Assembly: GCF_000487995.2 (NCBI RefSeq)
Contig: NZ_CP097562.1
Location: forward strand, 1,919,001-1,983,000
Source of the DNA: Mucispirillum schaedleri ASF457
Lineage (GTDB): Bacteria > Chrysiogenota > Deferribacteres > Deferribacterales > Mucispirillaceae
Length of the DNA: 64,000 nt
Reading direction: 5' to 3'
In this document: positions 1 to 9,900 of the stretch, piece by piece
Position numbering within the stretch: the stretch's first letter is position 1
How the letters are laid out: every line of letters begins with the position of its first letter
Program-made: the position numbers and the translations under genes
The notes under the pieces: model-generated
Databases searched by the model: none
Told to the model about the DNA's origin: nothing
Seen by the model: the letters and a program-made list of their open reading frames with translations, nothing else

Positions 1-1352
1 TCTATATCAGAGCTGTTATTCAGCTGCTTTTCTATTATATATATTCCTGCTGTTGTAATGCTGTTATAATCTTCTATACTGCTGTTGCTGTCTATGTTTG
101 TGATTTTTATCTGCCTTGTATCAAGGCTGGTGCATTCAATAAGCAAATCATCGCTGTATACTGGATACTGAGAATTATTTTTGCCAGTTCTATATGCAAG
201 ATAATCTTTTAAAGTTTTGGGATTTACTGCTTTATCTACATCTTCATTTTCTATTATTTCATGTAAGCTTGCAAACATAATGCCAGTAAGTCCGCCATTA
301 GATGAGCGAATTGCATTTAAGTTATTTTCTTCATCAGCTGTTGAAAATATCATAAAAAAGTAATCTGTTCTTAAAATATTATTCCATGCTCCATAATGGC
401 ATGGTGTTTTTATCCACCTGATACCGTCAAAGCTTGCAAGAGTAACCCCAGTTGATGAAGCAAGGGTATATACATTTGCTCCGCAGCTTATATCTTTCCA
501 AGGCTCATTATAATTTAAACTAATTTTCTGCCATACTGGGTTTTTATTAAGTATATCTTTTTCAAGACAGTAAACAAGGCGGGTTTCTCCATCATAAGCA
601 CATGCTGTAAACCTGCCATTACCATAAGTTAAAGATATCCATGATGATAAAGGCATATTTATTTCATTCCATGTTAAGCCGCCATCTGTGCTGTATATTG
701 AACGAGTGTTTCCAGATACTCCAACTGCCATTATAATATTTGAAGAAGAAAATGATATTTTTGAAATCTGTATACTGCTGTATTCGCATACTTTTCTCCA
801 GCTTTTGCAATAATCTTCTGATATATATATTTTGCCAGATACTGTGCCTGCGATAAATTTATTATTGTTATATGTAATACATGAAAAATTATCTTCTGCT
901 ATTATGCTTTCTTCCCATAAGTTACCATTATCCGTGCTTTTAAAGCATTTGCCAGTATTAGAAAGCAGGATAAATATTCCACTGCCATAAGTTATAGCAG
1001 TTAATTTATTATTTATCTGTTTTTCTTCCCAGTCTGCTCCATAATTATAAGACAAACATATCTTCCCGTCAGCTGCTGCTGCAATAATAGTATTACCGCC
1101 ATAGGCAGAAGATATCCATAATCCTTTTGGCATATATACTGCGTCCCATGGTGCATATTTTATTTCTGCAGCTTTAAGATTTAGTGCATTATGAAGCCAT
1201 GATATATCTATCTGTCCGTTAAAATCAGCAGGTTTTTCAGATAATATATCATTAAGAGAAAGTTTTCCTTTTTCCTGCACATAAACTGGGCTTGTTCTGT
1301 TTTCTGGTGTATTTTTAGACACTTCTACTGAAATATAAGCTGTATTATTCAT
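1..1352 (-). CDS. BNR/propeller-repeat fibre-like protein (3' end outside window)
   Basis: The minus-strand frame is open from the ATG at 1352-1350 to base 1, at least 450 codons, so the C-terminus lies off the left edge. The N-terminus (MNNTAYISVEVSKNTPENR) has no signal peptide. From about residue 80 onward there are repeated blade-like motifs of the BNR/Asp-box type, such as YSTDGGLTW near residue 217, ISEDYCKSW, STDNGNLW and SYNYGADW. These are typical of beta-propellers in sialidases, PSII-stability factors and phage tail fibres. The start codon overlaps the stop of the upstream coiled-coil gene by 8 nt, so the two are probably translationally coupled. A phage- or tailocin-type fibre or receptor-binding protein is the best inference, because the partner ends in a tail-fibre-like motif. 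A secreted adhesin is less likely without a signal peptide. Confidence 0.6.
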   Translation of the reverse strand, partial: MNNTAYISVEVSKNTPENRTSPVYVQEKGKLSLNDILSEKPADFNGQIDISWLHNALNLKAAEIKYAPWDAVYMPKGLWISSAYGGNTIIAAAADGKICLSYNYGADWEEKQINNKLTAITYGSGIFILLSNTGKCFKSTDNGNLWEESIIAEDNFSCITYNNNKFIAGTVSGKIYISEDYCKSWRKVCEYSSIQISKISFSSSNIIMAVGVSGNTRSIYSTDGGLTWNEINMPLSSWISLTYGNGRFTACAYDGETRLVYCLEKDILNKNPVWQKISLNYNEPWKDISCGANVYTLASSTGVTLASFDGIRWIKTPCHYGAWNNILRTDYFFMIFSTADEENNLNAIRSSNGGLTGIMFASLHEIIENEDVDKAVNPKTLKDYLAYRTGKNNSQYPVYSDDLLIECTSLDTRQIKITNIDSNSSIEDYNSITTAGIYIIEKQLNNSSDI

Positions 1353-2067
1353 TTACATAACCTTTACTGCTAGATATTTTTGCATAATGAAGTGCAGAAT
1401 AAAGCCCATTTTCCACAGGTATATTTAAAGGACTGCATGCCCATTTTTTGCTTAAATCTGCATATTTTTTACACTCATCTGTTTTAGAAGATACTGCATT
1501 AATATATTTATTATAAATATTATCCATATTTAAGCGGACAGCCATATATTTTGCAGCCACTTTATTTTCTGCCTGCTCCATAAGGTCTGATATATTCACT
1601 TGTGCTTTATTAAAAGAAAACTCAGCTTCTTTTATTTTTGTATCAGTATCTTTCTGAAAAAGTGAAAGAGTTTCTTTATATTTTTTTGTTTCTTCCTGTA
1701 TAGACTTTCTATATTCTTCTGCTTGATTTATAATTTTAATATATTCATTTTTTAAGTTTTCTATTTCCTGCATACTTTTTTTTATTTCTTTAAGCTCATT
1801 TAAAGAGTTTTCTGCTGTTTCATATATATTTATTAAATTCTCTGTTTTCTCTGCTACAATATCTTTTATATCATTTGTAACCATTTCTATATTGTCAGAT
1901 ACTGCCTTTAACTCTTGAATATTAAAAATACTGCCTAAATTAGTGTAGTGACTGCTGTTAAAAAGATGTGCTTTATCATCACTTACTAAGAAAAATGGTG
2001 ATATTGCTTTTATTTTTCCATTATCATTTACCTGTATTTTTTGTGTATTCCACGAATATAGTTTCAT
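1345..2067 (-). CDS. Coiled-coil protein with phage-tail-like C-terminus
   Basis: Start chosen at ATG 2067-2065, which has a strong GGAGGAA ribosome site at 2077-2071. A longer frame from 2190 would run through a non-coding repeat block and a poly-C tract. The product is about 240 aa. Residues 1-60 form a small N-terminal segment. Residues about 60-190 are a lysine/glutamate-rich coiled coil. The C-terminus (ENGLYSALHYAKIS) resembles the YSAKHYA motif that recurs in phage tail-fibre and baseplate adaptor proteins; that comparison is from memory. It overlaps the BNR gene downstream. I infer a trimeric stalk or adaptor for the fibre. Exact family not recognised. Confidence 0.6.
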   Translation of the reverse strand: MKLYSWNTQKIQVNDNGKIKAISPFFLVSDDKAHLFNSSHYTNLGSIFNIQELKAVSDNIEMVTNDIKDIVAEKTENLINIYETAENSLNELKEIKKSMQEIENLKNEYIKIINQAEEYRKSIQEETKKYKETLSLFQKDTDTKIKEAEFSFNKAQVNISDLMEQAENKVAAKYMAVRLNMDNIYNKYINAVSSKTDECKKYADLSKKWACSPLNIPVENGLYSALHYAKISSSKGYVNE

Positions 2068-2075
2068 ATTTTCCT

Positions 2076-2203
2076 CCATTTTTAAAAAATGGTAGCATAT
2101 ATAAAAACAGGTATGTCTGATAAAAGCAAAAAAGTCCGTAAAGTCCAAAAAAATATGATTTTTTATAAATTGCAAAATAATACTTGACAAATCCCCCCCC
2201 CCG
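2076..2203 (+). repeat. Copy 1 of 128-bp poly-C promoter block
   Basis: Nearly identical to 14108-14235, with about two substitutions plus one C fewer. It starts with a near-palindrome (CCATTTTT..AAAAATGG, 2076-2092), contains two AAAGTCC heptamers 9 bp apart, then TTGACA at 2184-2189 and ten Cs at 2193-2202. Unlike the other copy, no TATAAT follows the C tract; the sequence reads GTATTTTTTAAACC. As a plus-strand promoter it therefore looks dead or orphaned. The palindrome overlaps the ribosome site of the minus-strand coiled-coil gene. Confidence 0.85.
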
Positions 2204-2375
2204 TATTTTTTAAACCATGCTCTGCCAAAACAAGTTCAGTTATCGCTTACTTTCAGACGGCTCATCTTGAGCCTGATTTCGTTGCACAAATTGCAAAGAC
2301 AATAATAAATTTTCCTTTTAATAAGAAATGTATTATGCTATATATAATTTGTATTAGATATAGAGGTATAATTCA

Positions 2376-4349
2376 TTGGAATTTAAAATATCATCAGAGT
2401 ATGAACCAGCAGGAGACCAGATAGAAGCTATAGAGCAGATTGTATCATCATATAAAGCAGGTGCAAAGCGGCAGGTGTTATTAGGTGTTACAGGTTCAGG
2501 CAAAACATTTACTATGGCAAATGTTATAGAAAGGTTGCAGGTGCCTACATTAATTATAGCACACAATAAAACTCTTGCTGCTCAGCTTTATGGTGAGTTT
2601 CTTAAATTTTTCCCAGATAATGCAGTAGAATATTTTGTAAGTTATTATGATTATTATCAGCCTGAAGCATATATTCCATCAAGTGATACATATATAGAAA
2701 AAGATTCTGCAATTAATGAAGAAATAGAAAAGCTAAGGAATAGAGCAACCCGCTCATTAATAGAAAGGCGTGATGTTATTATTGTTGCATCAGTTTCATG
2801 TATATATGGGCTTGGCTCTCCAGAAACTTATGCAACTATGATACAGCATTTTGAAGCAGGAAATGATTATAATTTTGATGATGTATTAATGAAGCTTGTG
2901 CAGGTCAGGTATGAAAGAAATGATATAGACTTTCACAGGGGAGTATACAGAGTAAAAGGGGATACTATTGAGATATTTCCAAGTCATGAAGATGAAACTG
3001 CATACAGGCTTGAATTTTTTGGCGATACTCTTGATAGAATAAGTGAATTTAATGCAATTACAGGCAAAACATTAAATGAGCTTACAGAGCTTTCTGTATA
3101 TCCTAACACCCACTATGTAACAAATACCATTACAGTAGACAGTGTTATAGAGCAGATGAAAAAAGACCTGCTTGAAAGATGTGCTGAATTTGTAAGCCAG
3201 AATAAACTGCTGGAAGAACAAAGGCTTACTCAAAGAACTATGTTTGATATAGAAATGATTAAGGAGACCGGCTACTGCACAGGCATAGAAAACTATTCCA
3301 GATATTTTGACGGCAGAGCAGCAGGCTCAACACCTTATACATTAATAAGCTATCTTCCAAAAGATGCACTTGTTATAATAGATGAAAGCCATATTACAAT
3401 ACCACAGGTGCGGGGCATGTATAATGGGGACAGGTCTAGAAAAATGACATTAGTTGATTTTGGTTTTCGTCTGCCTGTTGCTCTTGATAACAGACCTTTA
3501 AAGTTTGATGAGTTTGACAGCAGAGTAAATAATGTTTTATATGTAAGTGCAACACCAGACAGGTATGAAATAGAGCAGGCTCAAGGGGTAATTGCAGAGC
3601 AGATTATCAGGCCGACAGGACTTATGGACCCAGAGATAGAAGTGCGGCCTGCAAGAACTCAGGTAGATGACTTGTATGCAGAAATATTAAAGGTAACAGG
3701 TGAAGGTGGCAGAGTGCTTGTTACTACACTAACTAAGCGAATGGCAGAAGAGCTGACAAGATACTATAAAGATATGGGTATAAAAGTGGAATACCTGCAC
3801 TCTGAAATAGATACTTTGCAGCGGATAAAAATAATAACATCACTTCGTCTTGGTGAATTTGATGTGCTTGTAGGCATTAACCTTTTGCGGGAAGGCTTAG
3901 ATATTCCAGAAGTAAAACTTGTGGCTATACTTGATGCTGATAAAGAAGGGTTTCTTCGCTCTACAAAGTCACTTATTCAGACAATAGGAAGAGCTGCCAG
4001 AAATGCAGAGGGCAGAGCTATTTTTTATGGTGATAAAATAAGTGGAGCAATGCAGCAGACAATAGATGAAACGGTAAGACGCAGAGCAAAACAGCAGGCA
4101 TATAATGACGCACATGGCATTACACCTGAAACTGTTAAAAGTGCAATAAGTGATATTTTATCATCTATTTATGAAAAAGATTATTTTACTGTTGAAGTCA
4201 ATGATAGTTTTGATGTAAAATTAAGTGGTAAAACAGATAAAGATATTGAAATGCTTGAAAAGAAAATGTATAAAGCATCAGAAGATTTGGATTTTGAAAC
4301 AGCTGCTAAGCTGAGAGATTTAATATTTGAGCTGAAAGCTAAAAAATAG
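2376..4349 (+). CDS. uvrB: UvrABC system protein B
   Basis: UvrB is the DNA-damage verification helicase of nucleotide excision repair; it is loaded by UvrA and recruits UvrC. The 657-aa length is normal for the family. Visible features: Walker A GSGKT at residues 40-44; the beta-hairpin region [16 protein letters not shown] near residue 90; Walker B-type DESH in VIIDESHIT; helicase motif VI (QTIGRAARN) near residue 540; and a C-terminal UVR domain ([22 protein letters not shown]) that contacts UvrC. The start is TTG at 2376 with a GAGG site about 9 nt upstream; no in-frame ATG is better placed. The PBP gene follows 17 nt later, so the two may be co-transcribed. Confidence 0.97.
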   Translation: MEFKISSEYEPAGDQIEAIEQIVSSYKAGAKRQVLLGVTGSGKTFTMANVIERLQVPTLIIAHNKTLAAQLYGEFLKFFPDNAVEYFVSYYDYYQPEAYIPSSDTYIEKDSAINEEIEKLRNRATRSLIERRDVIIVASVSCIYGLGSPETYATMIQHFEAGNDYNFDDVLMKLVQVRYERNDIDFHRGVYRVKGDTIEIFPSHEDETAYRLEFFGDTLDRISEFNAITGKTLNELTELSVYPNTHYVTNTITVDSVIEQMKKDLLERCAEFVSQNKLLEEQRLTQRTMFDIEMIKETGYCTGIENYSRYFDGRAAGSTPYTLISYLPKDALVIIDESHITIPQVRGMYNGDRSRKMTLVDFGFRLPVALDNRPLKFDEFDSRVNNVLYVSATPDRYEIEQAQGVIAEQIIRPTGLMDPEIEVRPARTQVDDLYAEILKVTGEGGRVLVTTLTKRMAEELTRYYKDMGIKVEYLHSEIDTLQRIKIITSLRLGEFDVLVGINLLREGLDIPEVKLVAILDADKEGFLRSTKSLIQTIGRAARNAEGRAIFYGDKISGAMQQTIDETVRRRAKQQAYNDAHGITPETVKSAISDILSSIYEKDYFTVEVNDSFDVKLSGKTDKDIEMLEKKMYKASEDLDFETAAKLRDLIFELKAKK

Positions 4350-4366
4350 ATAATATGGAGTAGATA

Positions 4367-6838
4367 ATGTCAGAAAATAAGCTGGATAATAGTGAAGATA
4401 ATATTCCAAATTTGTCAGAAGAGTTAAGTAATATTGCTAATAATGATGACAATAATAATAAAAAGCAGAAAAAACGCTCTAAACTGCGTATAATTTTATA
4501 TATTATAGGTGCTGTGTCTGCGTTTGGAGTAATAGGATTTGTATCTATTATAGTATATGTTTATATTCTCAGTCTGCAGCTGCCGTCAACTGATGAGTTC
4601 AGTAAATTTAAATATACAGAGCCAATGGTGGTATATGATGCAAAAGGTAATATTATAGCAGAGCTTGGAGCAGAAAGACGCTATCCTATATCTATTGAGC
4701 AAATGCCCCCGTATGTGTATCAGTCAGTGGTAGCTGTTGAAGATGCAAGGTTTTATGAGCACAGTGGCATTGACCCATTGGGTATAGCTAGGGCTATGGT
4801 GTCAAACATCAAGGCAGGCAAAATGGTAGAAGGTGGCTCCACATTAACTCAGCAGCTTGTAAAAGTAATATACCTTTCTCCAGAAAGAAAAGTAAAGCGT
4901 AAAATAAAAGAAGCAATTATTGCATACAGACTTGATAAAGAGTTAAGTAAGGATAAAATATTAGAATTATACTTAAATCAGGTAAACTTTGGCCGTGGTG
5001 CTTATGGTATTCAGGCAGCAGCAATAAACTATTTTGGTAAAGAAGATGTAAAAGATTTAACTATTGCAGAAGCTGCTATGATTGCAGGTATTCCAAAAGG
5101 TCCTTCAATTTATGCACCACACTTAAATATGAAAAGAGCAGTCGCTAGGCGAAACCATGTGTTAAAAAGAATGTTAGAAGTAAAATATATTACTCAGGAA
5201 GAATATAATGCAGCTGTGAATGAAACTGTAAAACTTTCAGAAAGTATTCCTTTACGACTTCGCCATGCTGGTTACTTTATGGATTTTGTTCATAAATATA
5301 TAGAAGAAGATTTGAAAATTGAAGATGCACAAAATAAAGGTATTAAAGTTTTTACTACATTAAATTTAGACTATCAGATAGCGGCAGAAGATGCATTGAT
5401 TAAAAACTTAATGAGTATTGCAAAAAGAGAAGGATATAAAGGCACACTTGGTAAAATCTTAATAGAAGATGATACAGATGTGGAGCAGATTGAAGATATT
5501 ATAGATAATGCAGTAGTAAGCGAAGAAAATGATAACAATACTGTTAAATATGTGCGTCTTGATAATGATGTGCCTAGCTATTTAAAAGATTTAGGGTATC
5601 AAAAGGCTGTTATTACAGAAGCAGAAAAAAATACTTTAAAAATTAAATTAAGTGACGGCTCAGAAGGTACCATTAATTTTAAAGATAATAACTGGATAAC
5701 AAATGCTAAAAATGCCAGAGCAAAATCATTTTTAGATGTTTTTGCTATTGATGATATGATATATGTTTCGCCTGTATTGAAAGATAATATTTCAACAGGT
5801 GTATATATGATAGAACAAAATCCAGACTTAGAAGGGGCTGTTGTATCTATAAACCCACAGACTGGTGAAATATATGCTATGGCTGGTGGTATGTCATATT
5901 TTAAATCATTTTTTAATAGAGCAGTGCAGGCAAGAAGACAGGTAGGCAGCACATTTAAGCCACTGGTTTATGCAGCAGCTTATGAAAGTGGATATTATCC
6001 TATGAGTGTATTTTATGATACACCTGTTATTCAGAAAAGTGTAAAACAAGGCGAAGAAGACTGGCGTCCTAAAAACTTTGACGGTCAGTTTATGGGGGAA
6101 ATGACACTTGAAAGAGCGTTACAATTATCAAATAACTCTATAACTATAAAACTTGCACAGGCAATAGGCATTAAGAAAATTATAAGATATGCACAAATGT
6201 TTGGTTTTACAGGAGAAATTCCTGCTGATTTATCTGTAAGTATTGGCAGCCTTTCTGCATCTCCGCTTGAGCTTGCTGTTGCTTATTCTACTTTTTCAAA
6301 TCAAGGCATGAGACCTTCAAAACCATTTTTTGTTACAAGGGTAGCAGATATAGATAATAAAACTTTATTTGAATTCCAAAAACCTGAAATGACTCGTGTG
6401 CTTGATGAAAAATCTGCATCGTTAATTACAGACAGTTTAGTAAAAGTTGTGGAAAAAGGTGGTGCATGGAAAAGCAGAAATGCAGTAAACAGAATACTTG
6501 GTGGAAAAACTGGCACATCAAATGATTCAAAAGACGGCTGGTTTGCTGGAGTGCTTCCAAACTTTGTAACTGTTGCATGGGTTGGTTATGATGATTATAG
6601 AAAAATGGGAAGTTATGCTGTTGGGGGAAATACTGCCCAGAATATATTTATAGATTACTTTAAAAGCATAAATGAAAAAGTGCCACTTGCTCTTTTTAAA
6701 GCTCCAGCAGGTGCATCTTATTTTAAAGTAAATAATGATATGCATGAGATAACTGACTCGCTTATTGGAAATCTTGGATATTCTATTTATCCAGTTGACA
6801 GCAGCAACAATCCAACAGTATATGATTTTAAAAAGTAG
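4367..6838 (+). CDS. Class A penicillin-binding protein (PBP1A type)
   Basis: Bifunctional peptidoglycan glycosyltransferase/transpeptidase of 823 aa. There is a cytoplasmic acidic/basic tail (residues 1-40) and one transmembrane anchor (about 42-68). The GT51 domain carries the catalytic-Glu motif (VVAVEDARFYEHSGID) and GGSTLTQQLVK. An insert of about 130 residues follows (about 360-490). The transpeptidase domain has S528-T-F-K (SxxK), S588-N-N (SxN) and K714-T-G (KTG), so all active-site motifs are intact. It acts in the periplasm on lipid II. The next gene starts essentially at its stop codon, suggesting an operon. Close to mrcA/ponA; no symbol is given because orthology was not tested. 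Confidence 0.95.
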   Translation: MSENKLDNSEDNIPNLSEELSNIANNDDNNNKKQKKRSKLRIILYIIGAVSAFGVIGFVSIIVYVYILSLQLPSTDEFSKFKYTEPMVVYDAKGNIIAELGAERRYPISIEQMPPYVYQSVVAVEDARFYEHSGIDPLGIARAMVSNIKAGKMVEGGSTLTQQLVKVIYLSPERKVKRKIKEAIIAYRLDKELSKDKILELYLNQVNFGRGAYGIQAAAINYFGKEDVKDLTIAEAAMIAGIPKGPSIYAPHLNMKRAVARRNHVLKRMLEVKYITQEEYNAAVNETVKLSESIPLRLRHAGYFMDFVHKYIEEDLKIEDAQNKGIKVFTTLNLDYQIAAEDALIKNLMSIAKREGYKGTLGKILIEDDTDVEQIEDIIDNAVVSEENDNNTVKYVRLDNDVPSYLKDLGYQKAVITEAEKNTLKIKLSDGSEGTINFKDNNWITNAKNARAKSFLDVFAIDDMIYVSPVLKDNISTGVYMIEQNPDLEGAVVSINPQTGEIYAMAGGMSYFKSFFNRAVQARRQVGSTFKPLVYAAAYESGYYPMSVFYDTPVIQKSVKQGEEDWRPKNFDGQFMGEMTLERALQLSNNSITIKLAQAIGIKKIIRYAQMFGFTGEIPADLSVSIGSLSASPLELAVAYSTFSNQGMRPSKPFFVTRVADIDNKTLFEFQKPEMTRVLDEKSASLITDSLVKVVEKGGAWKSRNAVNRILGGKTGTSNDSKDGWFAGVLPNFVTVAWVGYDDYRKMGSYAVGGNTAQNIFIDYFKSINEKVPLALFKAPAGASYFKVNNDMHEITDSLIGNLGYSIYPVDSSNNPTVYDFKK

Positions 6839-6843
6839 TGCTT

Positions 6844-7866
6844 ATGTATAATGAAAATATAGAAAATATTAATAAATTTAATTTGCAGAAAACAGCAGAA
6901 GAGCAGCAGCATGCAAAATATAAGAGCAGAAGCATTGCAAATAGTTCTGCAAAAATGAAAAGAATATATGATTTAGTGGAAGTTGTTGCACCTATTGATG
7001 TAAGCATACATATTACAGGAGAAGATGGCTGCGGCAAAGACAAGCTGGCAGAATATATCCACAGTCAAAGCGGAAGAACTGGCAATTTTATAATAATTAA
7101 CCCTGTAGAATTAAATGATATAGTTGGGTCTCTTGGTTTCAGTAAAGTATATGATTACTTTAAAAAGGCAGAAAAAGGCACGCTCTATATTTCAGATATT
7201 GCCTCAGCTAATGCAAAACTTCAGGAATACCTGCTTAATTCTATTATTAAAATAGAACAGGAATTAGGTATGTTTTCTCCAAGATTTATTTCTTCTACCA
7301 ATAGAAACTTAACTGAGCTTTCCCGCCAGCAAAGGTTTAACCAAAGGTTAAGGGACAGTTTTGCTATTATCATAAATATACCACCTTTAAGAGAAAGAAA
7401 AGAAGATATAGTAGATTTAATACGAATAATTATGCGTGATTTAGGATATTTTGGTCAGAAAAGCATACCAATATCTGAAGAAGCAGAAGAAATGCTGCAA
7501 AGCTACGACTGGCCGGGTAATGTCCGACAGCTTGTAAATACAATATATCATGCAGTAAATCATACAAGCAGTGGTATGATAGTGCTGTCATCTTTACCTA
7601 AAGATGTTAGGAAAAAACAGGGATTTGTTGAAGCAGAAATAAACACTATTAATGAACTTTATAAATTTGCCCGCGGATTAATAGAAAGCGGCATTCATTC
7701 AGAAGCTATTAATCCTTATGAAGAATACTGCAAAACTATAGAAAGGCCCTTAATACAGGCAGCTCTTGATATGACAAAAGGCAACAGGTCTCAAGCAGCT
7801 CAGCTTATCAGAATAAATAGAAATACACTGCATAAAAAAATACAAACTTATGATATGGAAGAGTAA
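6844..7866 (+). CDS. Degenerate sigma-54-activator-like AAA+/Fis-HTH regulator
   Basis: About 340 aa. It is related to the NtrC-type AAA+ domain plus C-terminal Fis helix-turn-helix (final ~40 residues, GNRSQAAQLIRINRNTLHKK), but altered at key sites. The phosphate-binding loop is GEDGCGKD (about residues 61-68 from the GTG at 6838). The GAFTGA sigma-54-contact loop is absent: the region runs directly from NDIVGSLGFSKVYDYFKKAEKG to the next strand. The Walker B acidic pair (usually DE) reads SD in LYISD. The sensor/arginine region and LRERKEDI are retained. It therefore binds DNA through Fis but probably cannot remodel sigma-54 holoenzyme. No receiver or other sensory domain precedes the ATPase. 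GTG 6838 is an alternative start that overlaps the PBP stop. Confidence 0.75.
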   Translation: MYNENIENINKFNLQKTAEEQQHAKYKSRSIANSSAKMKRIYDLVEVVAPIDVSIHITGEDGCGKDKLAEYIHSQSGRTGNFIIINPVELNDIVGSLGFSKVYDYFKKAEKGTLYISDIASANAKLQEYLLNSIIKIEQELGMFSPRFISSTNRNLTELSRQQRFNQRLRDSFAIIINIPPLRERKEDIVDLIRIIMRDLGYFGQKSIPISEEAEEMLQSYDWPGNVRQLVNTIYHAVNHTSSGMIVLSSLPKDVRKKQGFVEAEINTINELYKFARGLIESGIHSEAINPYEEYCKTIERPLIQAALDMTKGNRSQAAQLIRINRNTLHKKIQTYDMEE

Positions 7867-7869
7867 TTG

Positions 7870-8304
7870 ATGAAATATATAAAATTAATAATGATTATAT
7901 TACTGCTTTTTCAGAGTATGTGTGTTTTTGCAGAAGATGAAAGAGTTATAATGGTGCTTGAAGTAAATAATATTGAAAAATCAACAGGAAATATTATGAT
8001 ACATTTATGCAGAAATCAGCAGGAGTTTTCAGGCAGTGTGCCTGTGGCGTATGCTTTTTTCTTCCCAGCAAAAAAGAATACTGTTACTGCAAAAATAAAT
8101 ATTCCTAAGGGGATGTATGCTGTAAAAGTTTTCCATGATGAAAATGAAAATAAAATACTTGATTTAAATGCAGCAAACCACCCAATAGAAAAATTTGGAT
8201 TTTCTAATAATTTTTTTGGCTCATATTCAGAACTTCCACCTTATGATAAAGTGCTTATAAATATTGATAAGGCAGAAAATTTTGTAAGAATTAATTTAAG
8301 ATAA
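7870..8304 (+). CDS. Secreted DUF2141 family protein
   Basis: Product of about 144 aa with a signal peptide (charged MKYIK, hydrophobic LIMIILLLFQSM, cleavage after CVFA). The mature part matches the DUF2141 pattern: an early G-N-I-M-I-x-L strand, a P-K-G-M-Y-A-V-K-V-F-H-D-E-N-E-N-K-I-L-D-L-N motif near residue 80, then EKFGFSNN. The HDEN-NxxLD segment looks like a metal- or sugar-binding loop, but the family's function is not established. The ATG at 7870 is preferred over the TTG at 7867. The gene starts 3 nt after the regulator's stop, so they likely share a transcript. Periplasmic or exported location inferred. Confidence 0.8.
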   Translation: MKYIKLIMIILLLFQSMCVFAEDERVIMVLEVNNIEKSTGNIMIHLCRNQQEFSGSVPVAYAFFFPAKKNTVTAKINIPKGMYAVKVFHDENENKILDLNAANHPIEKFGFSNNFFGSYSELPPYDKVLINIDKAENFVRINLR

Positions 8305-8417
8305 TAATATAATGATATAATTATACAAAAATTAAATTTTACTCTTGTATTATTTTATAAAAAGAGTATATTCAGACAAAAGAAGTCTTTTTAATAAGAT
8401 TATGTGGAAGTGATAAA

Positions 8418-9392
8418 ATGAGTGAAATACAAAATAACACAAGTTCTTCTCGTTTACAGTTTTTTCCTGTTATGATGTTTGCTGTTATAATGGGGTTTTC
8501 AGGTATTACACTGGCTTATAAAAAAGCAAGTGAAGTTTTTTTACTGCCTGAAATAATATATCAGATATTATCATATATTACTGCATGTATTGCTGTAATA
8601 ATCACATTTATATATCTTTTGAAACTGATAAAATACCCAAATGAAGTAAGACAAGAAATAAAACATCCTGTAAGGGTCAATTTTTTTGCAGCAATATCTA
8701 TTTCCATGCTTCTGATTTCTACTGTTTTCCATGAATATGAAAATATTGCATTACCTTTATTTATATTCGGAGCAGGTATGCAGACATTTTTTACATTTTA
8801 TACTATTACATACTGGCTTAATAAAAATATTGAACTTGCTCACTCAAATCCAGCATGGTTTATTCCAGTTGTAGGCAATCTTATAGTGCCTATTGCAGGT
8901 GATGGGTTTGCTGATATTTATCTGCTTGATTTCTTTTTTTCTCTAGGTATTTTCTTTTGGATAATATTAACTGCTATCCTTTTTAACAGAATTATTTTTC
9001 ATGGCATGCTTGCTCAAAAATTTTTGCCAACACTTGCAATATTTATTGCTCCCCCGTCTGTTGGAATGTTAAGTTACTTAAAATTACAGGGTGCTTATGA
9101 TATGTTTGCAGTTATACTTTTTAATGTGGCTTTAACTTTTGGTTTAATACTTTTAGCATTAATAAAAAATTTCTATAAAATTAAATTTTTCATATCTTGG
9201 TGGGCATTTACTTTCCCAATGGCAGCATTAACTATGGCAATTATTACTGTATATGAAAAAACAAGTTTTGAATATTTAACATTTAAACTGCTTGGCTATG
9301 TTTCCCTGATTATGACATCTATTTTAATATTAATTGTATTGATAAGAACAATAATTGCAGTTAAAAATGGCGAAATATGTGTAAAAGAATAA
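8418..9392 (+). CDS. TDT/SLAC1-family membrane transporter (TehA-like)
   Basis: 324 aa, about ten hydrophobic segments. It begins with the family hallmark FFPVMMFAVIMGFSGITLA and has the HPVRVNFF motif after the second helix pair and PAWFIPVVGNLIVPIAG in the middle. These place it in the tellurite-resistance/dicarboxylate transporter (TDT, SLAC1/TehA/Mae1) family. Members are anion channels or C4-dicarboxylate/sulfite exporters; the substrate here cannot be read from sequence. AGTG at 8408-8411 is a weak ribosome site before ATG 8418. It is separated by 113 nt from the DUF2141 gene. Confidence 0.85.
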   Translation: MSEIQNNTSSSRLQFFPVMMFAVIMGFSGITLAYKKASEVFLLPEIIYQILSYITACIAVIITFIYLLKLIKYPNEVRQEIKHPVRVNFFAAISISMLLISTVFHEYENIALPLFIFGAGMQTFFTFYTITYWLNKNIELAHSNPAWFIPVVGNLIVPIAGDGFADIYLLDFFFSLGIFFWIILTAILFNRIIFHGMLAQKFLPTLAIFIAPPSVGMLSYLKLQGAYDMFAVILFNVALTFGLILLALIKNFYKIKFFISWWAFTFPMAALTMAIITVYEKTSFEYLTFKLLGYVSLIMTSILILIVLIRTIIAVKNGEICVKE

Positions 9393-9888
9393 AATAGGGT
9401 AATTTTAAAATCAGACTGTGGGATAAATCCAGATATTTTAAATATATTATACATCACTGTAATATAAATAATTTAGATTTTTCGCCTTTAAAAATCAGGC
9501 TCAAAATGACATAATTGTAATAGTTTTATTGTTTAGATTTGCCGCTGCAAAATGTCTATTCTGAGCATAGCGAAGAATCTAAAATATACAAACGACAATA
9601 ATCATAAAAATAGTATGTATATTTATTGAAACTTATCCTATATATATTTTTCGCTTTGCTTAAAATGACAATATGTGAATTATTGTGATAACTGTATATG
9701 GTTCAACATAATAACTATGAATATAAAACAACTTATTCATGATAATAATTATTACGATTATGTCATACTGAGCCAAAGGCGAAGTATCTACAAAACATAT
9801 TTTAACTTTTTAGAACATTATCCTTTTCTTTATCTTTTTACTTGACAAATTAAGCTATTCATATACATATATCATAATATTATTTTAT
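9393..9888. repeat. Intergenic stretch filled with interspersed repeats
   Basis: No gene of usable length. It holds a family A element in minus orientation (9400-9511), then family B motifs: TCTGAGC..GCGAAGAATCT at 9556-9580, a partial at 9646-9670, and TGTCATACTGAGCC..GCGAAGTATCT at 9760-9790. The segment 9571-9650 is also similar to 57451-57530, so the repeat unit is longer than the short core. Confidence 0.7.
9842..9869 (+). promoter_or_regulatory. Likely promoter of ferredoxin gene
   Basis: TTGACA at 9842-9847 with a weak -10-like TACATA at 9864-9869 (16-bp spacing), followed by GGAGG at 9890-9894. The -35 is perfect and the -10 is only approximate. Confidence 0.45.
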
Positions 9889-9900
9889 TGGAGGATTACT

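Noticed and set aside
2068-2190. N-terminal extension of the coiled-coil gene to 2190
   Set aside because: It would translate the 128-bp non-coding repeat; the ATG at 2067 has a strong GGAGG and begins the coherent protein.
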